Of a DNA stretch of 64,000 nucleotides, positions 28,312-37,687 are shown piece by piece. The notes beneath the pieces were generated by a model. The model made no database searches and was not told where the DNA came from. It worked only from the letters and a program-made list of their open reading frames with translations. The stretch's first letter is position 1; every line of letters begins with the position of its first letter. This DNA comes from Psychrobacillus glaciei. GTDB lineage: Bacteria; Bacillota; Bacilli; Bacillales_A; Planococcaceae. The DNA is taken from assembly GCF_008973485.1 (NCBI RefSeq), contig NZ_CP031223.1, positions 2,356,001 through 2,420,000 of the forward strand, read 5' to 3'. Both the position numbers and the translations under genes were made by a program.

Positions 28312-28631
28312 TGAACGTCCTTCTCGAAATACAATACGTTGTGATGTAATTCTTTCAATCGCTTCATTTCTTCTTGCATAAGTTGCTTTCCTAAATCCAT
28401 AATTTCATATATCGTTTTACGTTTTTCATCCACATAAATTGTAATAATTTCATCCCGTTGCATTTTAGTTAAGGTTCCATAAATCGTTCCAGATCCAAGT
28501 GTAATTCGACCATTTGTCATCTCTTCTACTCGTTTAATAATTCCATAACCATGTCTTGGCTCTGTTAATGAAAGTAATATATAAAAGGCAGTTTCCGTCA
28601 TTGGCACATACTTCTTAATTACTTTATCCAC
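28293..28631 (-). CDS. PadR-family transcriptional regulator
   Basis: A 112-residue PadR winged helix: TETAFYILLSLTEPRHGYGI, RVEEMTNGRITLGSGTIYGTL and a C-terminal dimerisation helix. A 35-bp inverted repeat lies just upstream of the start and is a likely autoregulatory operator. Its natural partner gene (DUF2812) is decayed. Confidence 0.9.
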   Translation of the reverse strand: MDKVIKKYVPMTETAFYILLSLTEPRHGYGIIKRVEEMTNGRITLGSGTIYGTLTKMQRDEIITIYVDEKRKTIYEIMDLGKQLMQEEMKRLKELHHNVLYFEKDVQCSKRM

Positions 28632-28647
28632 TACTTCACCACTTTTT

Positions 28648-28682
28648 TATGTCACACCTCGGCTGTATCATACCGTGACATA
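28648..28682. promoter_or_regulatory. Putative PadR operator
   Basis: TATGTCAC (28648-28655) and GTGACATA (28675-28682) are perfect 8-bp inverted arms separated by 19 bases, directly upstream of padR. PadR sites typically have ATGT...ACAT half sites, which fits. Confidence 0.7.
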
Positions 28683-28736
28683 TTGCTAAAAGAAAAAAAG
28701 ACTTATGGAAAGTCTTCTTTCTACAATTATATTTTT

Positions 28737-29198
28737 CTATTTTTTCACTACTTCAATTAGTTCTTCTAAGTACTCTTTCTCTGGTGAAGGATGCGTATAT
28801 CTCCCCATCGCCGTTTTATGTTTTCGTAGACCCAACTTCTCGTAAAATCCTTCTCTACCATGTGTAGCAGTGAGCTGGAGAAAGAAAATATCACTACATT
28901 TAGTTAAAATATCCGTCATTATTTTATTGCCTATTCCCATGCCTTGAAAATCAGGGTGTACAATTACATCGTAAATACTCCCATAGAAAACTCCGTCTGT
29001 AATAACCCTTCCACATCCAATTAGCCTTTCATCTAAATAAGCAAGCGAAACTAAATAGCTAGCATTAAATGCTTTTTGAAGCTTATCCTTTGGAAAACTG
29101 TCCCATTTAACATCTACATAAAGTTGCGCTAATTCTTCCCAATCTAATTTATTTAGTGAATTAACAATTGAAATTTCCGACGCTATGTTTGTACTCAT
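28737..29198 (-). CDS. GNAT-family N-acetyltransferase
   Basis: VYDVIVHPDFQGMGIGNKIM is a clean motif A (Q-G-M-G-I-G), followed by FLQLTATHGREGFYEKLGLRK. 153 aa, normal size. Substrate unknown. It stands alone between the PadR gene and the MFS exporter. Confidence 0.88.
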   Translation of the reverse strand: MSTNIASEISIVNSLNKLDWEELAQLYVDVKWDSFPKDKLQKAFNASYLVSLAYLDERLIGCGRVITDGVFYGSIYDVIVHPDFQGMGIGNKIMTDILTKCSDIFFLQLTATHGREGFYEKLGLRKHKTAMGRYTHPSPEKEYLEELIEVVKK

Positions 29199-29484
29199 TT
29201 TTCATCCCCCTAAGAAAGTTTTTTCTATATCTTTAGTTCAATTAAATATTCTATATAGTACATAACAATTCCTTTGTTTCGCAGTCTATTGTGTGTAAAT
29301 TATTTATGAATATTTCATATCTGTTAGAACAACCAAACAAATAATAGATCTCATCAAAACAAGAATTTTTTCATAAACAAACTCCTTGTATATTAGAGTT
29401 GCCTTAAGCTAGTTGTTTTTTTACACTTCACTAAATCCTTTATTATACAATTTAATCGATCTTTCAAACGAAAAATCGAATTGT

Positions 29485-30723
29485 TTAGAACGATATCTTT
29501 GTGTTTATAGTTCTTCTTATAAACAACCCAGAATACAAAAGGAAGATACCAAACATCAAAATAACACCTATATAAACAGACATCATCGTAGGGATTAAAA
29601 ACGCACCAATTATAATTGTAGAACGTGCAATTAAGTCTGCTCCACTAAATGAAATGTTCGAAAATGCGGAGTAAGATCCTCTTTTATCTGCAGGGATCAT
29701 ATTCGCCTGCTCGGCATTACGTACTGGTGAGTAGACTAATTCACCGATTGTTGCAATAAGGTTGAACAGAATTAGTATGTACCATGTGTTCGCTGATGTG
29801 ACCGTAACATAACCAACACTATAAATAATAAGTCCCACTAGCAATACTTTTTGCCTCCTGAAACGATCCGTGAATTTATTAATCAAAAATGTGAAGCAAA
29901 CAACTAGCAACATGTTCTCTATATTGAGAATACTTAACATTCGTACGCCTACGATCTCAAATTCTCCAATACGTACGCCTTTGAACGTTTCCGCTAATCT
30001 AACCCCGATATAACTATTCAAAGAAAATTCTGCTGCCATGATAAACATCGTACCAAGCACTACTTTGACAAATGGTCGATCCTGAAATGCCACTTTATAA
30101 TTTTGAACCAAATCAAGAAAAACATTATTATGTTGTTTTTCATAACGACTTGTTTGCTCATCGATCAGCCAAATTTTATAAGCAATAGGTACACTTATAG
30201 AGGTTATCGTCAGCATCGCAAACAACTCAATTTGGTGATTTATATATAGCAAGCCACCTAGTGCAGCACCAATCGCCATCGATAAATTTATAAGCCAATA
30301 ATCAACCGCATACACTTCTTTCCTATTTTCAGGGGTTGTGGAATCGATAATAATAGCATTCATCGCCGGCCTACCAAGACTACTAGTAATGATATAAGCT
30401 ACATAAGCCGAAGCGAAAAGCCAAATAATTTTCTCTCGAGGAAATAAACTCATCGTCATCATTAGAAACATCAAAGCACTAAAAAATGAAGTAAATACCA
30501 ATACTCGTTTCCGTGGAAATCGATCAGAAATATAACCCCCGATTAAATTTACAAAAAAACTAATAATTACGGTACATATTAAAAAGAGCCCTGCCCAAAT
30601 TTTGCTCATTTCGTGGGCAAAAAATAACGCCATAAATGGCATCACGGAAGATGATACCGCACGATTAAAAAAAGATGTAATTAAGCGAACTTTGATATTT
30701 TGTGGATAGTTTATCCAAGTCAT
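29485..30723 (-). CDS. MFS transporter (efflux-type, 12 helices)
   Basis: A 412-residue major-facilitator protein with about twelve membrane helices. GGYISDRFPRKRVLV between helices 2 and 3 is the MFS motif A (GxxxDRxxRK). The large cytoplasmic loop occurs after helix 6. Likely an exporter; the substrate is unknown. It is divergent from an SgrR-type regulator at 30821, as seen in many Bacillales pairs, so that regulator probably controls it. Confidence 0.88.
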   Translation of the reverse strand: MTWINYPQNIKVRLITSFFNRAVSSSVMPFMALFFAHEMSKIWAGLFLICTVIISFFVNLIGGYISDRFPRKRVLVFTSFFSALMFLMMTMSLFPREKIIWLFASAYVAYIITSSLGRPAMNAIIIDSTTPENRKEVYAVDYWLINLSMAIGAALGGLLYINHQIELFAMLTITSISVPIAYKIWLIDEQTSRYEKQHNNVFLDLVQNYKVAFQDRPFVKVVLGTMFIMAAEFSLNSYIGVRLAETFKGVRIGEFEIVGVRMLSILNIENMLLVVCFTFLINKFTDRFRRQKVLLVGLIIYSVGYVTVTSANTWYILILFNLIATIGELVYSPVRNAEQANMIPADKRGSYSAFSNISFSGADLIARSTIIIGAFLIPTMMSVYIGVILMFGIFLLYSGLFIRRTINTKISF

Positions 30724-30820
30724 GTTGTCAACCTCCTCTGTCTTATGTATATTAAACTAGACGTAGAAATTGAAAAATGGACAATTTAAATATATATGTC
30801 CCCTTTTAAAGGAGATTATT

Positions 30821-32476
30821 ATGGAGAAACACTTATTAACTTTATGGAGAGAAGTCCCTTCCGGTAATATTAAACAAGAAGAGTTAGCTAAAGTATTGGA
30901 TTTAAGTCTTAAGCAGACAGCTCGATATATACAAAAATGGGCAATAGAAGGCTGGCTTACATTTACCTCTGGTCGTGGAAGAGGAAATCTATCGACATTA
31001 AATTGGCTCAAAAATGTGGAAACTATATTTGAAGAACAAGTAACAAAAATGATTGAAGAAGCCCCAGTAGAGTTGAGTAGTAAGTATTTAGTATTAGATT
31101 GGTCGCCAGATAGCAAACTTCGTTTAATGAATAAGTTTCGGTCAAAATTTGGTTACGTCCAAACAACAAATGATAAGCTCGTTATTCCAAAAAGAAACCC
31201 ATTCCTGACGATTCACCCTTTAGAAGCCGCAGATGTAAGTAGTGCCAGCTTGGTAGCTAATCTTTTTAATCGTTTAGTTACAGTCGATGAACAAGGAGTT
31301 ATTGCACCTGAACTCGCACATAGCTGGGATATTACCCCTATTAACATTCGAATGTATTTGAAAAAAGACATTAAATTCCACGATGGTTCTATATTAACAG
31401 CAAAAGATGTAATCGTTTGTTTAAATAAGTTACGCAATTACCCGCAGTATCGAGAATTGTGGAAACCAATAAAAAACATAAATGTAGTAGCTCCATTAGT
31501 ATTAGATATTTATTTCCCTGATGGATGCAGTTATTGTTTGCAAATGCTTGGAACGATGAACGCTAGTATATATAAAGAAAATAATACCGAAGTGCTCGGT
31601 ACAGGTTGTTTTTACTTAGAAGATAATAATGAAAAGAAAACGACTTTAGCAGCATTTAAAGAATATTTTGGAGAAAGACCTTTACTAGATGTTGTGGAAT
31701 TCGTGCAAGTACCCAAGGAATTCGACGTAGTGTATCGATCCTCCGTACAAGAAGAAACTCACACCACTTTTCAAGTAGAAAGTGATTTTGGTTTTGGTGT
31801 AGTAATCATGAATAGTTTTCGAAACACTTCGATACAACACAAGGAAGTTCGTGATTATTTGCACTATATTATTGCAAAAAACAGACATGAGATCAATCAA
31901 GTAGATTCACGAAAATTGCCAAATCACCATGGATGCCTTATTGGAGAAAGTAAGAGCCTGACTATTTCAGAAGTGAAAAAACCAATTTTTTCGGAGCCAC
32001 TTGTATTAAAGCTGGTGGACTATACGGAAAATACAACCATGTGGCTAAAAAATATATTGGAACAAGAAGGGATTCCAATAGTAACAAAACGGGTTTCATT
32101 TAAGGATACAGTTTTCAACAACGAAGAGAATGAGGATGTTGATCTCTTTATTCACGAGGAAGTGTTCGAATTGAATCAAAACTTTTCATTTTTCTATTTC
32201 CTACTAAATGGGTACTCGAAATTAGCTAGTATCCTAAAAAAAGACACAAAATCAAATTCTTATTTAGAGGAATACCTACACACTCCATTTGAAAAATGGA
32301 CTGCTCTTAATCTAAAAGTAGAAAAAGAACTAGTTGAGAATTCTATTATTATTCCAATATACTACTGTAAACGGCAAATCCCATTCACTAAGGATCTAAT
32401 GAATATTCAAATAAAGCATTTTGGCTATGTGGATTTTTCAAAACTTTGGGTACGTCCGAAAATAGAAGAAGTATAA
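30821..32476 (+). CDS. SgrR-type regulator with solute-binding-protein domain
   Basis: N-terminal ~110 residues are the SgrR winged helix (LDLSLKQTARYIQKW, EGWLTFTSGRGRGN). The rest (~150-550) resembles an ABC periplasmic peptide-binding protein: FNRLVTVDEQGVIAPELAHSW, FHDGSILTAKDV. There is no signal peptide, so it senses a ligand in the cytoplasm. ATG 30821 has AAAGGAG 7 bases upstream. Divergent to the MFS exporter gene, the probable target. Confidence 0.9.
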   Translation: MEKHLLTLWREVPSGNIKQEELAKVLDLSLKQTARYIQKWAIEGWLTFTSGRGRGNLSTLNWLKNVETIFEEQVTKMIEEAPVELSSKYLVLDWSPDSKLRLMNKFRSKFGYVQTTNDKLVIPKRNPFLTIHPLEAADVSSASLVANLFNRLVTVDEQGVIAPELAHSWDITPINIRMYLKKDIKFHDGSILTAKDVIVCLNKLRNYPQYRELWKPIKNINVVAPLVLDIYFPDGCSYCLQMLGTMNASIYKENNTEVLGTGCFYLEDNNEKKTTLAAFKEYFGERPLLDVVEFVQVPKEFDVVYRSSVQEETHTTFQVESDFGFGVVIMNSFRNTSIQHKEVRDYLHYIIAKNRHEINQVDSRKLPNHHGCLIGESKSLTISEVKKPIFSEPLVLKLVDYTENTTMWLKNILEQEGIPIVTKRVSFKDTVFNNEENEDVDLFIHEEVFELNQNFSFFYFLLNGYSKLASILKKDTKSNSYLEEYLHTPFEKWTALNLKVEKELVENSIIIPIYYCKRQIPFTKDLMNIQIKHFGYVDFSKLWVRPKIEEV

Positions 32477-32720
32477 GAGATTTTGTGATAAATAAAAGGC
32501 ACCCGATTATGATCGAGCGAATTTTAGGAAAAGTGCTCCAGATCTCAAATGTATCTCAGAAAATCCCGGGTGTTTCTCAGAAAATCGCTGTTTATCCCCT
32601 CATTTTAAAAAGTCTGTACTTAATTGAATACCTGTAACATAGAATACGTTTTGCGCAATATAATCTGCCGCAACGCTAAACACAAGCGGCAACTGATTGT
32701 TGCACATTATATCTATTAAT

Positions 32721-32871
32721 GTCCCACAAAAGGTTTGGTAAATATCTTTTGATTAAGCAGGCAGCGTTGAGTAATCATCCTGTTCAGGAGAATGTGCGTA
32801 TGGAATTGAAAGAACACTAAGCAGCCGCTCCATTAAATTAAATTCTTCTTGCTCTGCAGCGGCTAGTGCAA
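32721..32871 (-). pseudogene. Remnant of a selO 3' end
   Basis: On the minus strand this stretch reads [19 protein letters not shown], then a Pro-Tyr version of AHSPEQ and YQTFCGT. It matches the last ~50 residues of the intact SelO at 58126-59601, with an in-frame TAA where SelO has a Glu-Gln pair. The rest of the gene is missing. The surrounding 32477-33045 holds no other gene that I can support. Confidence 0.8.
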
Positions 32872-33045
32872 AGTGGTAAAAAGACTGTAATGAAAAAAAC
32901 ATTTAGTGGTTGCGAACGGAGTTTCTGTTCTCCCAAACATCCAATTCAGTTCAAATTTAGCATTAAGGAAAGTCAAAATACTCCGTTCACTACTTGATAT
33001 TAAGGAGTTAAACTTTCACCATAATTTAAATGAACTTTAGTTCAG

Positions 33046-33363
33046 TTAGATTACAGTTGCTAACTCCACAGCTTCTACTACTAGAGGTGTTCCAGCAGCG
33101 ATAGTACCAGCGACATTAAAGGTCAATTCTGTCTCAGAGATGGTATATGAACCACCCTCTTGTAACACACCGTTTAGATAGAAATTGTAGTAACCATTTG
33201 TTACAGCTGGAAAAGTAGTTACAGCAACCCCACTATCATTTAGGAAGGCAGTTGCAAGAATTTTTGTTCCATTAGTAACAACTAAAGGAGCTGTTAATAC
33301 ATCGAAAAATCTTGACGAAGTAGCGGAGACATTCACATGAATGTTGATTAAGGAAAGTGCCAT
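33046..33363 (-). CDS. DUF4183 protein
   Basis: A 105-residue beta-rich protein. The hallmarks are FLNDSG, YYNFYLNGVLQEGGSYTI, LTFN and GTPLVVEAVEL. DUF4183 proteins occur in spore formers, often in tandem and near exosporium or spore-coat genes; the function is unproven. ATG 33363 has a textbook AAAGGAGGTG site. The second copy follows at 33450. Confidence 0.88.
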   Translation of the reverse strand: MALSLINIHVNVSATSSRFFDVLTAPLVVTNGTKILATAFLNDSGVAVTTFPAVTNGYYNFYLNGVLQEGGSYTISETELTFNVAGTIAAGTPLVVEAVELATVI

Positions 33364-33449
33364 TTGTTTCACCTCCTTTCATTACATTATAGTTAATGCT
33401 AGATTTTATAAAATGTTAGGGCCTGCAACACTATAAATCTAAATAAATA

Positions 33450-33809
33450 TTATAATGTAATCTTCGCATTAAACCCCAAAGATTCAACAATAATAGGAGT
33501 ACCTGCTAAAATTATCGAATGAATAGGATATAAAGTTAAATAATTTGCATGCAACACATACAGTTTCCCTTCTTGCATTACACCGTTAACATAAAGGTTA
33601 ATATATCCATTTGGGATAAAACGCGTGAATTTAATTGTTTGTTTTCCTTCATCATTTATAAATAGATTAGATGGAATAGTTGATCCATTCTCTAAATGAA
33701 TATTACATTTTGGAATATAAAAATACCTTTTCACTGTTGGAATGATACTAATTTTAAATAGATCCCCGTTTAATGGAGGATGCTTTTTAGGCTCTTCGTG
33801 TTCACACAT
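33450..33809 (-). CDS. DUF4183 protein (second, diverged copy)
   Basis: Shares with its neighbour the pattern LFINDEG, GYINLYVNGVMQEGKLY and AGTPIIVESLGF, preceded by a ~30-residue hydrophilic extension rich in Glu, Lys and Pro. ATG 33809 follows GAGGGGAG. Probably a tandem duplicate with its own role in the spore surface (inference). Confidence 0.85.
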   Translation of the reverse strand: MCEHEEPKKHPPLNGDLFKISIIPTVKRYFYIPKCNIHLENGSTIPSNLFINDEGKQTIKFTRFIPNGYINLYVNGVMQEGKLYVLHANYLTLYPIHSIILAGTPIIVESLGFNAKITL

Positions 33810-33987
33810 ATTATCTCCCCTCTCTTTATTCATAATATATTGCGATAGAAGATTATCTGATTGTGTTTATTAAATTTTTTTATTAAAAGTAGCAGAAAAA
33901 GAGTTTGTCTCACGAAACTAACAATACATATGGTATTCCAAGCTAAAAGAAAGTTAAGCTATATGATCATTCCAAAACTAATGTAAA

Positions 33988-34022
33988 TAAAAAAAGAATG
34001 TGCGAGTGTGCACATCCTTTTT
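33988..34022 (-). terminator. Terminator of the sensor kinase gene
   Basis: GAATGTGC (33996-34003) and GCACATCC (34010-34017) form the stem, and a T run follows on the minus strand (complement of 33989-33995). Confidence 0.82.
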
Positions 34023-34029
34023 CTATACT

Positions 34030-35262
34030 TTATGTTGGAATGGTAATTGTAAAGATTGTTCCCTCTCCTATTTTGCTTTGTACATCAATTTTCCCTTTAA
34101 TTTTGCTAATAGTTCCATATACCATTAGCATTCCAAGACCAGTTCCTTCTTTTTTGTTAGAATAATACGGCTTTCCTAATTGAAGGATTTCATCTTTCGT
34201 CATCCCTATACCCTCATCCTGAATACGGATGACAATATTCTTACCTTTCTCAATCACTTGTATGGTAAGAGTCCCTCCCTCTTCCTTCATTGCTTCTATT
34301 GAATTTTTTAATAAGTTAATCAAACATTGCTTCATCTGATTTTGGTCAAATCTTTTCTTCAAGGAATTAGATAAAATACATACAATTTCAACATTATGGA
34401 ATATAGCAAGCGGCATTAATATATTCTTTACATATTCAGCCTCTTCCTTTAAATCAGAATGGACCATATACTCTGATTGAGGTTTAGCAAATGCCAAATA
34501 ATCATTTAATATATTTTCCGCTCGAATCAATTCTTGTAAAGAGAAATCGATATATACTTTATCCTCACCCGTGATATTTTTCGATACATGCAATAATTGT
34601 AGAAATCCTTTCGTCACAGTCAAAGGATTTCTAATTTCATGGGAGACACTTGCAGAAAGTTCACTCATGACATGCAGCCGTTCCGATCGAAGGTAATTTT
34701 CGCGTTTTTTAATATTAGAAATGATTTTTTCAATCATAATCAAGTTAATGGCTATGACAAATCCATGAGTGGTCACTGCATAAAAAGCTAATGTCCAATA
34801 TTCTCTCGTCAGAATTTCAAAATATAAGGACAATTGGAGCAAATAAATAACCATGATCATCACACCTGCGATAACTCCTGTCATTATTCGATTCTTTGTA
34901 TTATATCTCATAAATCGGTGTTTTATCATTGGCAAGGCAATAAAAATGACTGTTGAATAAGCGAAAGACAGTACGAGACCATCTCCTCCGATTACCAATC
35001 GATATATATTCAATATGATATAAAGCGGAAGTAACCTTTTATAGCCACCATAAAGAGCAACTATAATAAACGGAACATACCTCAAATCAAATATAAATCC
35101 AATTTCCAATCTAATTGGATAAATCATACATAGTAACATTGAAAGAGTGAAAAAAAGGAGAAAAAGTGAAGAATGACTTTCCTTAATATTATCCAAAAAG
35201 ACTACGGTCAGAAGAACCGGAAAAACTATAAATAAAATATTGATTAAAAATGTTTCTAACAA
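34030..35262 (-). CDS. Membrane sensor histidine kinase, KinB/sporulation type
   Basis: About six N-terminal membrane helices (LytS-like 5TM sensor region, residues ~1-185) lead into a HisKA domain with H208 in VSHEIRNPLTVTKGFLQLL, and an HATPase domain with NLLKNSIEAM (N box), DEGIGM (G1) and GTGLGM (G2). No PAS domain. This layout and the HEIRNPLTVTKGFLQ block are typical of KinB-like kinases feeding the Spo0A phosphorelay. There is no partner response regulator next to it, in agreement with an orphan phosphorelay kinase. Confidence 0.88.
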   Translation of the reverse strand: MLETFLINILFIVFPVLLTVVFLDNIKESHSSLFLLFFTLSMLLCMIYPIRLEIGFIFDLRYVPFIIVALYGGYKRLLPLYIILNIYRLVIGGDGLVLSFAYSTVIFIALPMIKHRFMRYNTKNRIMTGVIAGVMIMVIYLLQLSLYFEILTREYWTLAFYAVTTHGFVIAINLIMIEKIISNIKKRENYLRSERLHVMSELSASVSHEIRNPLTVTKGFLQLLHVSKNITGEDKVYIDFSLQELIRAENILNDYLAFAKPQSEYMVHSDLKEEAEYVKNILMPLAIFHNVEIVCILSNSLKKRFDQNQMKQCLINLLKNSIEAMKEEGGTLTIQVIEKGKNIVIRIQDEGIGMTKDEILQLGKPYYSNKKEGTGLGMLMVYGTISKIKGKIDVQSKIGEGTIFTITIPT

Positions 35263-35466
35263 AAGATTTCTTCCTCTCTCCTAAAAAAATTATCGGTACT
35301 AGGAGATTTTGACTTCTGTCTACCTCATCAAAGGTTACGATAATATTGAAATAAATATATGAAAATTTACAATGAGAAAATTATATCATATATATAATAT
35401 TTATAGAGAAGAATTTTGCGGTTTTCCTTTTCTTGAACAAAAAGGCATGACTAATTCCAGTAATAA

Positions 35467-36192
35467 TTAGTATTTTTCAATCATTCGTTTTATTGCCTCT
35501 ATAACTATTTTTGGTTCATCATTTTGTATATAATGTGCACTATTTTCAGCAATAATGAATTCACTGTTTGTGGATATTTCTAATATCCCTTTCTGCATTT
35601 CATGCCATAATTCCTGAGACTCTTTAGAATAATGAGCTTTTTTGCCCGCTGAAAGAACAATCAAGGGTATATTTAATTTCCTTCTTGACTCTTTAATTTG
35701 TTTTAAACTTTCTATAAATTCATCATAGTTACTTTCGTATACAAATTGTTTGTTATATGCTTCTTGAAACTCTTTTGACATCGTTGGCAGAAATTTTTCT
35801 CTATACTCTTCTGGTGTTGAGTCAACTAATATTAATCCACAAACCTCTTTAGGATATTCAGAAGCATATAACCTCGTGTTCAGTCCACCAAAAGAATGGC
35901 CAACTAATATGTATGGATGTTTTATTTTTGTCTTTTTAAGAAGTTCGTTCAATTCTTGTATCATCACACTGCTTGTTCTATGGTTAGAACTTTTTTCGCT
36001 CTTCCCTACTCCAGCTCTATCATAGATTAGCACTTCCGTTAGCATTGAAATATCGGAGATAATCGAATCCCAAGTTTTAGAATAATCTCCATATCCGGCG
36101 TCCATCACAATTGTTGGTTTACCATTATTCTTCCCAATCAATTTAGCGAACAGTTTAAAATCACTAATTTGTATAAACATCTCTTTTGTCAT
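35467..36192 (-). CDS. Alpha/beta hydrolase
   Basis: GHSFGGLNTRLYA carries the nucleophile serine; VMDAGYGDYSKTWD is the oxyanion region; AENSAHYIQNDEP has the catalytic histidine. ATG at 36192 follows GAGGAG; the longer frame to 36315 would overlap the upstream gene. Length 241 aa. Substrate unknown. Confidence 0.87.
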   Translation of the reverse strand: MTKEMFIQISDFKLFAKLIGKNNGKPTIVMDAGYGDYSKTWDSIISDISMLTEVLIYDRAGVGKSEKSSNHRTSSVMIQELNELLKKTKIKHPYILVGHSFGGLNTRLYASEYPKEVCGLILVDSTPEEYREKFLPTMSKEFQEAYNKQFVYESNYDEFIESLKQIKESRRKLNIPLIVLSAGKKAHYSKESQELWHEMQKGILEISTNSEFIIAENSAHYIQNDEPKIVIEAIKRMIEKY

Positions 36193-36268
36193 TTTATTCT
36201 GCTCCTCTCTTTTTTTATTGTATAAGAAAGATAACTTAAAAATGTTACTCGCTGAAGCAATACACCAA

Positions 36269-37051
36269 TTAAAGTAAACTTTTAGACTTAGTTTCCTGAT
36301 TGCAATACGCAACATAAAGCAATTTCATAGCATCTATAATTATTTCATCTGCCAATTTCTCTTTGTAACGATTAGGTAAATCCTTTGCCCCCAAAACATA
36401 TAATAGTGGATTTTGAGAGAACTCACCTATTATTCCAATATCAACTACAACGTTATCTAATCCACCCGTCATATGATTTAAGAAATTGCTTGGTATTCCT
36501 TCTATTTCACCTCGTTGCTTTACTAAACCATTCATAATTGGAGTCCATAACGCTGGATTAGTTTTGTATCCTTGAAATATCAATCTTAATATTTCTAACA
36601 TCTGACTCAACTCACCATTGTTATCCAAGTCTCTTGGATTTTGAATAATATTGATATTGTTAAAATCTGAATTTATTTTTCGGGTTACCATTTCCCATCC
36701 ACCACAAAATTCAACAATTCTGTTCGCAATGAAACTATCGTGGCAGGCTATCATCACTTCAACTGCATCTTGGAGTGCCAAGCTATCTCTGTTTTGAAAG
36801 TGAGGAAATACTACTTTACTATCCTCTTCTGGATTGAAAATAACATTTTCAACAATGTCACTCCATTTATAGTGTCTTTCTTCAACTAATTTCGCGATAC
36901 AAAAAGCAATTGCTACTTTAGAAGCAGAAGCAAGGGGTACTGATAAACTTTTATTTAAAGCCAAAACTATATCGTGTTTTAAAGTAGAATAAATAATAAT
37001 TCCTACCTCACCTGATTCTATTTCCTTTAATTTCTCAAGAACTTTCTGCAT
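36269..37051 (-). CDS. Class A beta-lactamase-fold serine hydrolase
   Basis: Beta-lactamase-2 family: the SxxK motif is SASK in PLASASKVAIAFCIAKL, followed by a helix with ACHDSFIANRIVE where classic enzymes have SDN. The KTG strand appears as MTGGLDN. No signal peptide is seen, and the SDN motif is replaced, so it is more likely a peptidase or esterase than a penicillinase. Situated directly upstream of the alpha/beta hydrolase. Confidence 0.8.
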   Translation of the reverse strand: MQKVLEKLKEIESGEVGIIIYSTLKHDIVLALNKSLSVPLASASKVAIAFCIAKLVEERHYKWSDIVENVIFNPEEDSKVVFPHFQNRDSLALQDAVEVMIACHDSFIANRIVEFCGGWEMVTRKINSDFNNINIIQNPRDLDNNGELSQMLEILRLIFQGYKTNPALWTPIMNGLVKQRGEIEGIPSNFLNHMTGGLDNVVVDIGIIGEFSQNPLLYVLGAKDLPNRYKEKLADEIIIDAMKLLYVAYCNQETKSKSLL

Positions 37052-37122
37052 GTTAAAACCTCACCTCACTATTTAATCTAACTAATAAGTTACCCCTTCT
37101 TCAAGCGGTTGCGAAACAAAAT

Positions 37123-37374
37123 TTAACTACTGACCATACCAAATATAACTTTAAATTCGTTACGATTTTTCTTTTGGCTTTTAAATCCTTCTTTTAAATC
37201 CGCTATTACAACGGTTTTACCGATCCAAATTCTTATATATAAAGAGTAGAATTTTATCGGTCCCTTAATTCCTTTTTCTTCATATTCAGTGCCATCTTCT
37301 AACTCTGTTTCCGTCCTAATTATCCACGTGTTTCCTATTCCAAATTCAATAAATTTCAGAATAACCTCCTCCAT
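37123..37374 (-). CDS. DUF3977 protein
   Basis: An 83-residue protein with FIEFGIGNTWIIRTETE, DGTEYEEKGIKGPI, YIRIWIGKTV and GFKSQKKNRNEFKVIFG, the pattern of the small Bacillales DUF3977 family. Function unknown. Single gene. Confidence 0.85.
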   Translation of the reverse strand: MEEVILKFIEFGIGNTWIIRTETELEDGTEYEEKGIKGPIKFYSLYIRIWIGKTVVIADLKEGFKSQKKNRNEFKVIFGMVSS

Positions 37375-37687
37375 AATGTAAACTAACTTACAAGTTCCCT
37401 AGGACTTTCACAATTCAAGAACCATTCGGATTTGTCAGCCATATAAAAATGCACTATATGCCGCATAGATAACAACTAACCAAATTTATGACCAATAAAA
37501 AATAGTCACCTTACTTTGGTAGGAATGGTGGCTATTTCTTTTATAAAGGAAGATAAACATTGTATATGTCAGTGCAAGTACCGCCAATAAACCTAGACTA
37601 AAATATGCTAATAAACTAAATGCTTCAAAACTACAATCTTTTAAATAAACTCAGATGTATCTCAAATGAGGAATATCTTTTTTGGTT
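37375..37687. other. Intergenic stretch with a terminator and a membrane-peptide remnant
   Basis: The only structure is the hairpin at 37496-37537. On the minus strand an open stretch (about 37460-37640) reads FSLLAYFSLGLLAVLALTY and further hydrophobic residues but has no start codon or ribosome site, so it is probably a decayed small membrane gene. Confidence 0.5.
37496..37537 (-). terminator. Rho-independent terminator
   Basis: AAATAGTCACC pairs with GGTGGCTATTT (37527-37537) through 11 bp including one wobble, and a T run follows on the minus strand. Confidence 0.75.

Noticed and set aside
32497-32640. Terminator after the SgrR-type gene from GCACCCG / CGGGTG
   Set aside because: The arms are about 70 bases apart and there is no T run; the repeated TCTCAGAAAATC words do not form a clear stem.
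36269-37051. Active secreted beta-lactamase
   Set aside because: No signal peptide is visible and the SDN motif is not conserved, so only the fold is claimed.
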